A DNA stretch of 64,000 nt, from positions 17,546,001 through 17,610,000 of the forward strand of contig CM114274.1 of NCBI GenBank assembly GCA_050084515.1, read 5' to 3'. This DNA is from Blasia pusilla (lineage: Eukaryota > Marchantiophyta > Marchantiopsida > Blasiales). Shown here in pieces: positions 53,135 through 63,255 of the stretch (within the stretch, counting starts at the first letter, position 1; the number at the start of each line of letters is the position of its first letter). The translations under genes and the position numbers were made by a program. The notes beneath the pieces are model-generated. The model saw nothing but the letters and a program-made list of their open reading frames with translations. It ran no database searches and had not been told where the DNA came from.

Positions 53135-53713
53135 TTGCCAACAACAATTCGTCGGGAGTCTAGTGAGGTGGTGAACCTTGATGACCCAGAGATGTGGATG
53201 AGGGTGTGTTCTCAACGAGCGGAGCTCTTTCGGAGAGTTATGCCAACAGCCTTTGAGAATCTTGCCATTGCTCAACACAGGGATACGTTGCGGTATGCAA
53301 CCATTCGAGGTGGAGGTTATCGACCATCGATTCGTAGGTTCCATGTGGGGGACTATGTCTATTTGCAGCAGATTGCCCCGACAACGTTGGATGTGACGGC
53401 AGGCTGCACTATTTTACGAGTGCGCGAGGTGTTAGCTTCTGGAGTTCTCATGTTGGAGGGTCGTGATGGAGTTGTTTGGAAGGACCATGTGCGTAATTGT
53501 GCGCCATGTCATCTTCTAAATGTGGATGGTACTGTTGACCCAAGCTTAGCCATGATACGTGCTAGCTTGAGGTGCATGTTGTGTGGGTCTGCTGGTAACG
53601 CAGCCCGTATGTTGGTGTGTGATCGGTGTTCTAGGGGTTGGCACATGATATGTTTGACTCCACATTTGGATGTCGTTCCTACTGGAAGGTGGGTTTGTCC
53701 TCGATGTACTTAG
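53135..53713 (+). CDS. integrase C-terminal module ending in a PHD finger (open 192-codon frame of the DNMT-gypsy)
   Basis: This is an open segment of a larger broken polyprotein, so the first residue is not a true start. It carries FRRVMPTAFENLAIAQHRDT, GGGYRPSIRRFHVGDYVYLQ and ILRVREVLASGVLMLEGRDG, a GPY/F-like module, then KDHVRNCAPCHLLN. Residues 147-192 are a complete C4HC3 PHD finger: C147, C150, C162, C165, H170, C173, C188, C191 (CMLC, VCDRC, GWHMIC, GRWVCPRC), followed at once by the stop. Other gypsies put a chromodomain here (chromoviruses); a PHD suggests recognition of H3 tails by the integration complex. It is the only pol segment of this element without a break. Confidence 0.9.
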   Translation: MPTTIRRESSEVVNLDDPEMWMRVCSQRAELFRRVMPTAFENLAIAQHRDTLRYATIRGGGYRPSIRRFHVGDYVYLQQIAPTTLDVTAGCTILRVREVLASGVLMLEGRDGVVWKDHVRNCAPCHLLNVDGTVDPSLAMIRASLRCMLCGSAGNAARMLVCDRCSRGWHMICLTPHLDVVPTGRWVCPRCT

Positions 53714-53883
53714 GAGAGGTAGATGACTTGATCTTTGCATGATATGGATTACAGATGTGCGACTAACGATGGGGCAACCTAGCACCCGGCCTTTTGATTC
53801 GGGCACCCAACAAGGTGTATAGCATGTAGTAGATGTATAGGGCTACCGGGAGTTAGAGGACCTAACCGCTTGATTAGGGGGCG
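53714..53883 (+). other. 3' untranslated region and polypurine tract of the DNMT-gypsy
   Basis: Short non-coding stretch after the PHD stop. It ends CTTGATTAGGGGGC (about 53,870-53,883), a plausible polypurine tract directly before a 107-bp module that repeats the end of the LTR. Confidence 0.5.
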
Positions 53884-54466
53884 AGTTGTGGTACACTTGC
53901 GTTTGTGGATACTCGTCTATGTTATGTGCGTATGTGAGTATGGTATGTCGGCGATGTATGTTGTATGACGATGTGGATTCGCACGACAATTTGTCATGAC
54001 CATACGGATTATGTCGTAGAGTATAGTGTGCTAGTAGAGGACATTCCTTATGTAGGACCGTAGTGGCTTGGTAGAGATGCGGTTCCATACATAGGGTTGG
54101 GGGTTACTCAGTTGGGGGTGAGTTTCCTAGTAGGGCCCGCTCTTAGGTTGGAGGATATAAGGTGGAGTGCACTCAAAGAAAATCAGTTCTTTGAGTTGAG
54201 CTCTATGCGTTGGGAGTTAGCCTTGGTAGTGAGTAGAGCTCTTGGCTATGGTGTTTCCCGCAAGCTTCGACCTGGATTCTCCCATCGTGGAGTGGGTTTG
54301 GCTCGATTGTATATGATTGTAAACGTGTTTTATGACAGTAGGTCTTTCATGGATTTCGAGTTGTGGTACACTTGCGTTTGTGGATACTCTCGTCTATGCT
54401 ATGTACGTATGTGAGTATGGTATGTCAGCGATGTATATTGTATGACGATGTGGATTCGCACGACAA
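53884..54466 (+). repeat. 3' LTR region of the DNMT-gypsy with a duplicated terminal module (X-Y-X)
   Basis: Y = 53,992-54,355 matches the 5' LTR part at 45,335-45,697. X = about 108 bp starting GAGTTGTGGTACACTTGCG and ending TTCGCACGACA. It occurs both before Y (53,884-53,991) and after Y (54,356-54,466), with small differences (GTCTATGTT versus GTCTATGCT). If the LTR is Y+X, its ends are TGTC...GACA, a proper inverted terminal pair; the upstream X is then extra. If the LTR is X+Y, the downstream X is extra and the 5' LTR has lost X. Confidence 0.8.
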
Positions 54467-55553
54467 AGGACTTACCAATTTTCGAGCTTGTGGTCCTACC
54501 TCCATTTTTCTTGAAACTTAGCAAGAGGTTTAGATGCTCCTTGGAGATCCTATGAGCCAAATTTCAGCTCAAGATGGGAAAGTTGGGCAAGTTGAAATGA
54601 AAAAATCTTAATTTCATAGAAGGCCTTATGCATGGTTCAGATCAAAGAAGGACTTACCAATTTTTAAGCTTGTAATCCCAACTTTATTTTGCTTGAAACT
54701 TAGCAAGAGGGTTAAATGCTCCTTGGAGACCGTGTGAGCCAAATTTTAGCTCAAGATGGGAAAGTTGGACAAGATGAAAAATGAAAAAATCTAAATTTGA
54801 TAGAAGGTCTATTGGTTCGGATAAAAAAAAGACTTACCAATTTTTCAGCTTGTGGTCCCAACTCCGTTTTGCTTGAAACTTGGCAAGAGTAGAACATGCA
54901 CCTTAGGAAAAATGTGGGCCAAATTTCAGCTCAAGATGGGAAATTTAGACAAGAGAAAAAAATGAAAAGATCTTAATTTGATAAAAGGTGTGATGGTTCG
55001 GATCAAGAAAGGACTTATTAGTTTGTGAGGTTTTTCTCACAACTCCATTTTGTTTGAAACTTGGCAAGATTGGAACATGCACCTTGGGGACCATGTGGGC
55101 CAAATTTCAGCTCAAGATGGGAAAGTTGGACAAGATGAAACATGAAAAAACCTTAATTTGTTAAAAGGTCTGATGGTTCGGTTCAAAAAAGAAGTTATTA
55201 ATTTGTGAGGTTTTGTTCACAACTCCATTTTTCTAGAAACTTGACAAGAGTAGAACATGAACCTTGGAGATCATGTTGGCCAAATTTGAGCTCAAGATGA
55301 GAAAGTTGGACAAGATGAAAAATGAAAAAATCTATTTTGATAGAAGGTCTGAAGGTGCGGGTCCTAGAAGGACTTGCCAATTTTTGAGCTTGTGGTCCCA
55401 GCTCCATTTTTCTTGAAACTTGGAAAGAGTGGAATATGCACCTTGGGGACCATGTGGGCCAAATTTCAGCTCAAGATAGGAAATTTGGACAAGATGAAAA
55501 ATTAAAAAAAACTTTATTTTGATAGAAGGTCTAATGGTTCAGGTCAAAGCTAG
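54467..55553. repeat. six tandem units of about 180 bp (satellite-like array)
   Basis: Units start with GGACTTACCAATTTT or variants at about 54,469, 54,651, 54,831, 55,012, 55,191 and 55,371 (spacing 179-182). Each contains TTGCTTGAAACTTGGCAAGAG, CACCTTGGGGACC, then GGCCAAATTTCAGCTCAAGA and GAAAGTTGGACAAGATGAAA. A seventh, partial unit is at 45,180-45,334 on the far side of the nested gypsy. The array therefore belongs to the outer gypsy between its upstream ORF and gag. Confidence 0.93.
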
Positions 55554-56418
55554 ACGACATTTGATGCTATTGCAAGACATCTCATCTTTTCCAACTCTCC
55601 TAGATTACCCCCGCTGATCTTCAAGTTATGGCATGCTCGCAGCCAATTTTTGAGGTGTCCACCTTTCCAATATGGAAAAATGCCACACGATGGATCCTCG
55701 ATCAACCTTCCCACCATGGGAACAACATCGTGATTTAAAATACTCGCAAATAACTCTACGTGCATCATCAATTTTCTATATCCTAATAGAGATGATTTCT
55801 TATACACCTTCATGCCATAGTACATTTCTTCCCTAAAGCCATGGGTTCCGTTTATTTTACAACGGTACACAATTCTCTATAAACCGGTCCCACGATATTG
55901 CTGGGGTCATGTCCTACTACTACATTCTTATTGAAAATCAATGTTATTGCATATGGAACGGCCAATGTCAGCCCCAGAGAAGTACTACATCCCTTGAAAA
56001 GACGTTGAGCATTTCCTAACTCTACACAAAATCTTTCTAGGAGAGCCGACTCTGAAGGATTCTTCTTCTCATCCTTATATGTCTTGAGATCGACATAAGC
56101 TCTCTCCAGGTTGACGCCTTGTTGGGCACAAAATTTAGTTAACCTATCAGCCTCCGCGGCATCCACTTCCCAATCAAATGCCTTTGCCACTCTATTGGAC
56201 AATCTCTTGAATTCCAAGGTGTAGTCATGGAAACCACCCATACCCCTTAAAATGTAGGATCATCTCTTATGTAAAGAGAGCTGGAAAAACCAGTCTAACC
56301 ATGCCTCTCTTATGGCCATGTTGAAATGATTCCTCGAACTTGCTCTTCGCCTCTTGGCACCAACGTTGGACTCATTTCGGTTGTCTCCCGCTCTCGATAA
56401 CCCACCCCCACAAGACAT
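55550..56418 (-). pseudogene. unrecognised ORF upstream of the repeat array (outer gypsy ORF1 candidate)
   Basis: The ATG at 56,418 starts MSCGGGLSRAGDNRNESNVG with a basic AKRRRASSRNH (possible nuclear-localisation signal). A TGA near 56,260 is followed in the same frame by FHDYTLEFKRLSNRVAKAFD and GVNLERAYVDLKTYKDEKKN down to 55,852. A shift leads to YYGMKVYKKSSLLGYRKLMM and VELFASILNHDVVPMVGRLI, ending at 55,550. No family recognised. It has the same orientation as the gag-pol of the outer gypsy and lies directly before its tandem array, so it is a candidate extra ORF as in Ogre/Tat-type elements. It could instead be a captured or separate gene. Confidence 0.5.
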
Positions 56419-57039
56419 TTCCCTTGGATGAAGAAGATAAGAAAATCTTTTAAAAATACAAGGGAAAGAAATGTATGGGTTGAGACAAATAATTACCGAA
56501 AAGATAATGACGCGAGATGCTAAAACAATGGCTCAGAATGTACGAGCGCGTGAATGATGGAACGTCGGTCTAAGTTTAGGGTTGGGCACTCAAAGGGAAT
56601 AGGTAGATATGGAGGTGTTTAGAATAAGGTTCCTTAATCACCTCCACATCCCCGATGTACTAAGGATAACCAATAAAACAAATCAAAACACTCGGGTCTA
56701 TGAATCGGAAATCTCAAAAATCACCAAACAAGTTTAGTGAAAAAAGAGATTTCCACACTCACAAACACTCACCTAATATGGAGTCAATTGGAGTTTCTTT
56801 AGGATGCAACAAGGAGCGCAAATATCCAAGTTGGTCCCAAATAAAATCCAAGTACCCCTAAAAGGCATCCAAAGGATTTCTCCAAAATTCCTAGTAACCT
56901 TGAAAGCCCTTAGCTCTCAAGGCACCTTAGAAATTTGGAGCCTAATCCAAAATGTCACCAAAAAATAGATGAAACATGGAAAAGTAGAGATAATTGGGTA
57001 ATTATTCCTTAATCCTCTTTCATATAAGCATTTTGAATG

Positions 57040-57065
57040 CATAAGGTAAGGGCCCTTACCTTATG
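57040..57065. repeat. 26-bp perfect palindrome
   Basis: CATAAGGTAAGGG directly joined to its complement CCCTTACCTTATG, no loop. Confidence 0.92.
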
Positions 57066-57096
57066 GGTTTTACCCAAAAGGGTAAGGGAGGGGAGA

Positions 57097-57128
57097 GGGT
57101 GGGGCCAAGTTCCAACTTGGCCCCACCC
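57097..57128. repeat. perfect inverted repeat, 15-bp arms
   Basis: GGGTGGGGCCAAGTT / AACTTGGCCCCACCC separated by CC. It lies 32 bp from the palindrome at 57,040-57,065. Confidence 0.92.
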
Positions 57129-57132
57129 ACTG

Positions 57133-57790
57133 CTAGGTCGCCACGTGTCCTCGTGGGGTTGTGAGATGTGAGCTCCATGCGAGCGCCATGGGCGCGCCGA
57201 TTGGGCCGTTGACGAGGGGACTACGGCGGGACCAATGACAAGCTATGGGCGATGGTCGGTGGGGTACAACGGGCTGAGAGAGGGGGTTGCGGGCTTGCAT
57301 ACGGGCCCGGGGGTGTCTATGAGGGGCGGGAGGGCTTGCGAGCCAGGGGTGATCATCACGAGCTTGCATGAGGGGGGGTGGGCGAGCTCGCGGACCAGGG
57401 GCTGGAGGGGGAGGCTCGCGGGGGGGATCGCGGGCTTGCATGCGGGCCCGGGGGTGTTTGGGAGGGGCAGGAGGGCTTGCGGGCCAAGGGGGCAATCATC
57501 ATGAGCTTGCATGTAGGGGGGGGCGAGCTCGCGGCCCACAGAGCTTGCCTGAGGGCTTGCATGTGGGCTGGGGCGGGCGGGCGTCGCGGGCTAGGGCTCA
57601 AGGCAATGAATCAGAGGGCGTGATGCGGGCCCGACCAAAAAATGGGCGTCCAATGTGATGCGTAGTGGCCGGGCAAGGGTGGAATGCTAGGTGTGCAGGC
57701 GCTGCGGGCTCATGGAGCCCGCACCTAGGCCCGCATGGACATGTCTGTCCTCGGAACGGACATATGTTCGCGGACACGGAAAATTCCGCG
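57133..57790 (-). repeat. GC-rich degenerate tandem repeat block, second copy
   Basis: Built of GGGCTTGCATGCGGGCCCG-like units on the plus strand, the complement of the block at 5.53-6.28 kb. At its right end, reading minus, is ATGTCCGTTCCGAGGACAGA then CATGTCCATGCGGGCC. This matches the opening of the first block (TGTCCGTCCTATGGACAAAC, ATGTTCGTGCGGG). Long Pro/Gly/Arg-rich frames over it on both strands are compositional. Confidence 0.7.
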
Positions 57791-57802
57791 TGCATCCTTG
57801 CT

Positions 57803-58300
57803 TGTTGCCATATCTTGAGGTGTTGCACTCTTGAGATGCTGTTACATCATGCAGAGAGCCTAGAAATTCATGGCTAGCCATGCCATAAGGAGTGGAATCA
57901 TTTCACTCCACAGTATGTCACCAAGAAGATAGCAATACTTTTACTCCACATTGTCTAACCTAGAAGATAGTGATATGCTCATAAAAGCATATGGTGACTA
58001 TACCAGTGAGATAACTGCTCAAAAATTTAAGTCTAGCAAAGTACGCTTCAACAAGAGGTTGTTTCGGGTGACGGTGCCAAACTACACAAGCACCAAGCCC
58101 GACATCCTTTAGTTACTTGTTGCCATATCCACAAGTGCTACACTCTTGAGATGCTCCTACATCATGCAAAGAGCCTAGAAACTCATGGCTGGCCATGCCA
58201 TCAGGAATGGAATCATCTCACTCCATAGTATGTGACCAAGAAGATAGCAATACTTTTACTCTACATTGTCTCAGCAAGAAGACACTGATTTGCTCATAAT
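57803..58300. repeat. direct duplication of about 190 bp
   Basis: 57,803-57,990 and 58,113-58,300 share CTTGTTGCCATATC, CACTCTTGAGATGCT, CATCATGCARAGAGCCTAGA, CATGGCTRGCCATGCCAT and AAGATAGCAATACTTTTACT. The spacing is about 311 bp. No coding role seen. Confidence 0.85.
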
Positions 58301-61300
58301 GATAAAAATTGGTCAAAAGAGGTAATAGGAAGACAAGAAGGCCTTTGTGCAAATGCTTATTCGGGAAAGTTTTCACTCGTCGATCCTTTGCATTGGCAAA
58401 AGTGTTAATAGGAAACCTCCAAATTCCTAGGTTCCCTAGTATCGCATCCTCGAGTCTGGCCTCGGAGGTTGGCAAAATCTAACGGCTGTGGTGATGACTA
58501 ATCTACCTTAGCCACGAGATCGATAACATGGATGCCCTTTGCCTTTCGAGGCGATGTGCCAGCTCAAGATTTTTTCTTAAAATTACACCCTAATAGTAAG
58601 GTGCCTGTGCCATGCACGAGAAATAAAAAAGTGTTTAAGAGCTCGTGTATAGCCCGAAAAAGGAAAATATTATTGATATCGCACACAAATTCAAATTTTT
58701 CTTGCCGCCCGTAACATGTGAAACATTTTCTTGTTGCCAAATTTCCACTTGTCAAAAGTATAGATGTTTGCAAATCAAAAAAGCATTCTCCCATAATAAT
58801 ATAGATTAGTAGGGGCCATAAATTATTATAGTAGCATAGATAGAAAAAAGTTCTTTTCTAATATGTGGACAACATGATTATGATTCGTGGACAATGCTTT
58901 TCGTTTGTGTTTCCCCTCCTTTGTACTCCCCAAATGGTTTTGCTCAAGGGCCACTTAATCTATGAGCATCGTCCACGGTCTTTTTAATCCCTTTTATGCA
59001 GTCTTTCTAATCCCGTTTATGCCCTCTCTTCACCCTTCTCCGATTTTAGGTGATCTGATTTCTCCCTCGCATGGGATTTCAGGTGAACTCTCCATTTTTC
59101 GGTTAGTTGTAGTCCCGAGCATGTCCCAATAAAACTGTTCGTGACGAAGTGCGTAGTCTTCCTCGGACACAGAGTCGGGATCACAACTCAGATACTAAAT
59201 TGCGAAGCAAATAATTTGAGGTGATTTATCTCCATAGGAAAATCAATCGGCTCTTGAGAGGAAACGACGTAGATCGTACCTGTCGGTTCACTGCAACAAC
59301 TAAGAATGAGACACACCGCAAGAACGTAAAAGGTTTCGAGACCATGGAGTATATATATTGGGCATCTATAGTTTTAGTACCAACTGTAAGTTCATGAAGT
59401 TTCGTTCGTCCACAAAAAGAATCATGTTCGAAAGTAATGTTTTCCTTGCATTGATGGGAAATGAATGAACGAAAGAAAGTGCACACGCAGTTCTTGCTAG
59501 GAGGGGATGGCGTGAGTGAGGGATTTAGGGTTAGTGATAAAATTCCACATAAAGTTTAAACTAAAGGGAGAAAAGCGTGCGTAATTATAAACGCCGATGT
59601 GTAAGGATAGGAAATTCACACGAAAGAAACCGAAAAGAACGTGAAGAGTCAACACAACATGAGATATTTAATTCTTCGTGAGTAGAAGGATGAATGACTT
59701 AAATTTTCTTCAAACGAACGACGGTTCTTAAATAAAATTGAAGGATAGGAAGAGTGTGGCATGTACTTTAAGATCATTGAGAGAGGATGTCTTCATAGAT
59801 GTTAAAAGCATGGCGTTCAATAGGTGTAAAATCTTATGTAATTCTTTTCTTGAGTGAGCCAAAACTTCATGGCAAACAAATATTAGGTAAGTGGACGAAA
59901 TATACTAGAGCAATTACTACACTATACTTGTAGCAATTATACTATAAACTTTTTTCTTCAAATAGATAAAAGTAGGAAGTTGGATACTAGTCCAATTTTC
60001 TATATTTATTTTCTTTGGAGAGCCAAAATTCGTTGGACCAGTCCGTGAGAAATTTTCCTATTTAAGAATGGATCACAATATCAAGACGTATTTTTTGAGT
60101 AGACACATGGGGTGGCGAAGCGATACTCCCATTAGTATATAGATTACTAGATATATAACGAATATAAAGTATACGCATGAATATTTTAGAGCAACTTGGG
60201 ACCATGCGCTGTCCCTCTCGTAATAACGATCCCTCTAGCAGGCATAATGCTTTTACCCTATCTATTTAAATAAATAAATAAGTACTGTTGTAGATTCGTA
60301 GGAGCATGGGCTAAGGGAAAAAGTTTTCAGAGAAAAGACACGAGGAGGGACCCTTCTCCTCACCATCAGATTTAATAAACTTTAAAATTAAATCTGATGA
60401 TTGTCAAGGAAAACCCTTTCCAATCAAAGGGTTAAAATAGGTGGAGATTTGCAGTAACATACATTACTACCCGTGCCATCTCGTGGGTATTATAATCTGT
60501 ACTGGAATACGAAGGTTTTTCGTCACCCTCGAGACATGACGCATTTACGATCGGGCTGGAAAAGTGGTTTTGAGAAGTAACCGAATTTTAAAAATATTCT
60601 TTCAGTCACATATTTTAATTTGTAATCACCGATTCGAATGATAGTTCCATTTTCCCATTGATTTTCACCAAATTTATATGTCCACTTTAAAATTAAAATT
60701 TCCAACTTGTGAAACGTAGAGAGTCTCCATGATTTCATGAGTTATATCCTTGTCCATAATATAGTTGACATGAGACAATCACGAGAAAATCAACGCATAG
60801 AATCGAAGTCGGTTTTGACTATTTGCTTTCCCAAATGATCACGATCAAATTCCCTTTTGTGAGCCTTTCATGGAGGAAACACTGTTCCGAGCCTGTAGAA
60901 CTCTAATTCCTCGTCTTCCTAACGGAAGTCGATAGCTCTATTGGGCGCCTCCACCGTCAGCATGGGGCGGAAACGCTTTTGAGGATGCCCCTGTAATTGT
61001 GTGTGTACACGAGCGTCAACGTCACTTCAGTTATGGCATGATCATCCCCTTCCCCTCCTTCCCTGAGCCATCGTTGCCGGCCTCCAACCTCACCCATCGT
61101 GCTGCTAGAGAGAGTCCGGGACCCTAAGCTCAAGAACGAGGACCACAAAGCTGAGCACTTTTCTTCTTTTCTCTTCCGAGCAAGGAATGTTCAATGAATG
61201 AAGTGAGTTGGGAAAAGGGAGCGCACTTTTTACTCACATTCCCATGGAGTAGCCAGAGAAGGTGGGAAGTTTGGAGAGAGATAGATGGATGGATGGATGT

Positions 61301-63255
61301 CGTCGACAGCATCTTTAAGTCGTTGGGGACTTGGAAAACCACTGTAAGCGGAGCAGAATATTCCGCCGTGCTTTTTTGCTTCCCGGCTACATCGCAGTGC
61401 CACTGTCCTCATCGTCCTCCTTTTCTTTCTCCCGATGCAGTTGAGATCCGCCTTTGTGGAGTTTCGCCATAAAACTTGGTCATGTGCATTCGATGGGGGT
61501 TCTCCTCTAAGTTCACCACACTTTCATGTCATAACGACCTTCCCTAGTATTAGCTCCAGGTCTTACTCGATTCTCACAAGATTTCGATGCTCAACTAAGA
61601 CTTACTTTTTCTAACCTCCCACCCACCTCCTACTTCATTGGAAGATACGTAGAGATGGGGTGGATTTACATGAAAATATATACGTAGACCAAACCAAACC
61701 CAACGACCGACCTCTATCATTCAAGAGACAATCTTTTCACGATCGTCGATCGTCTCCCATAAAACATCCGCGTTCTCCCACGAGCCACCGGTCCCGGTTC
61801 TTATTGGCTCTATGGATTTTTTTTCCTCGAGGGGAGGATTTTGAACATTTTGTCTCGGAACGCATGGAATAAAACGTTTTTCGGATTCCGGATTTTTTCT
61901 TGCTGTAGGAGACATGGTTGGAAAAAGTGTAATGGAAAGGGAAAGAAATAAAGAACATCGACGGGTGATATAATATTCCTGATATAAGCGTTAATGTACG
62001 ATTTAATCCCCTATAAATATAAATTTTGCATTTACCCTAAACCTTAAACACTCTTTCTTTTCAACATCCAAAATCTTACAATGAAAATAGAAAAATTTCT
62101 TGATTTTTTAAAATCTAGTCTTCCTTTTTGATTGGAAAAGAATATTTCTTGATGCCAATAATCTTAAATAAAGAAATTTCATAGACTTCACATGGGTTTT
62201 GATTTTACTCCGACTAGGTTCACGTAGCATTTTCTCATCTAAAAGCAAATGAAGCCATTTATGTGTAAGTTGCACGACTTTGTTGAATTTCGGAGTGTTT
62301 AATTTGAGAATGAGTTCAATGTATGCTTAGGTGGGGATATTAGGACCCCTCACATTGGTTGTAAAAATATTCTTGCGGATTATAGCAATGCATGGGTGGG
62401 TTATGTTGTTATGGAGTTGAGTGTCGTTGTTGGCATGTGGCCATTGAGTAGGGAAATTGAGCATTATGTTTGTTGGCACTTGTGTCGTCGAAGCTCAAAT
62501 TTCACTTGAAGATTGGTGTTCATTGTGGAGTTTTAGAGTAAACATGCAAATAGTGGATCTTTCAAAGACCCTATACACTCAGACGGTAATTTTTTAAGTT
62601 CACTCAAACTCAACCGGCTATTTGATACAAAATACAAAGAAACTCCTAAATTTCATTCGAGTTTTCAACGAAAAATAAAGACTTCCATCGCCTAGGTCAA
62701 CACGAAATTCAAGTTCTCCCTAAAGATTATGCTTGAGCCACATTATCATGTTGAGTTCTTTTATCCAACACCCAATTTGAAATAATCGCATAGTATGATA
62801 GCAACCAAACATTTGTGTTGGAATGATCTTGCATAAGTTAAGGGTCCAAGCGATTAACTATTAAGATTTTCCAAATGCTCTTATGTGTAGTGCTAGTGGG
62901 TGCTTGTGAGATGCCGGGGCTCTTGATGGGTAATTTAAATTATTCATCGTTAATATAAAAATTATAATTATTGATTTTATCCCTAAAATTAGTAAATAAC
63001 CTCTTAAATCAACTTAGAAAGATCCTCTTAGTTGAAAATCAGGTGATCCTATTGGTTCAGAGATCAGGAAATCCTATTTGTTGAGAGGGTCATGTGTCAA
63101 TAGGAAAGGAGTTTGAAAATAGAAGAATCACTCTCAAATAATAGATTAAAATAGGCACATATGCAATAAATTAGGAAAAAAAAATCATCAAGTGATAAAA
63201 TTTATTTTTTCCCACCATACATTTGGTTATTAAGGAGATATTGTGAGTGCAATTG
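58301..63255. other. non-coding stretch, no gene recognised
   Basis: Only short, motif-free frames. 58.9-61.9 kb is relatively CpG-rich; 61.95-63.25 kb is AT-rich. An 11-bp inverted repeat is at 60,364-60,374/60,389-60,399. Plant telomere-like strings are absent here. No tRNA-type B box was seen. Confidence 0.55.

Larger units (their letters stand above)
45335..54466 (+). mobile_element. Ty3/gypsy encoding a DNA methyltransferase and a PHD finger, nested in the outer gypsy
   Basis: About 9.1 kb on the plus strand inserted into the tandem array of the outer gypsy. Order: 5' LTR part, leader, gag with CCHC, protease remnant, C5-DNA methyltransferase, RT, RNase H, integrase with GPY-like module and PHD finger, short 3' UTR, 3' LTR. 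The flanking array reads through (left AGGTCAAAAAA, right AGGACTTACC) if the insert is removed. A clear target-site duplication is not seen. The coding region has many stops and shifts. DNMT-bearing retrotransposons are known from dinoflagellates and Klebsormidium; this is an independent instance to be placed. Confidence 0.88.
38705..56418 (-). mobile_element. large Ty3/gypsy (non-chromovirus type), interrupted by a nested gypsy
   Basis: Reading the minus strand: upstream ORF (56,418-55,550), array of about 180-bp tandem repeats (55,553-54,467), [nested DNMT-gypsy 54,466-45,335], last repeat unit (45,334-45,180), gag (45,245-43,047), protease (43,092-42,721), linker, RT (about 41,900-41,267), RNase H (41,252-40,368), integrase (40,258-39,519) and integrase tail (39,144-38,920). 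RT (DYRKLNATTRKDHHPLPFSD) and protease (DGGSGVNIM) resemble plant non-chromoviral gypsies of the Athila/Tat grade. An extra ORF plus tandem repeats in untranslated regions recalls Ogre/Tat elements. The copy is dead. LTRs were not identified with confidence. Confidence 0.8.
56419..57132 (-). other. non-coding region upstream of the outer gypsy ORF; LTR/leader candidate
   Basis: No coding signal. On the minus strand it is T-rich and includes a possible TATA-like TTATATGAAAG (about 57,020-57,030). It contains two perfect inverted repeats at 57,040-57,065 and 57,097-57,128. It may be the 5' LTR or leader of the outer gypsy, but no matching 3' copy was found. Confidence 0.35.

Noticed and set aside
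54467-55553. CRISPR-like regular repeats
   Set aside because: Units of about 180 bp are contiguous, without short repeats alternating with unique spacers, and the genome is plainly eukaryotic. It is a satellite-like tandem array.
57133-57828. Several 70-120 codon frames on both strands
   Set aside because: Same GC-rich repeat type as at 5.5-6.3 kb; overlapping frames in every phase show low stop density from GC content, not coding.
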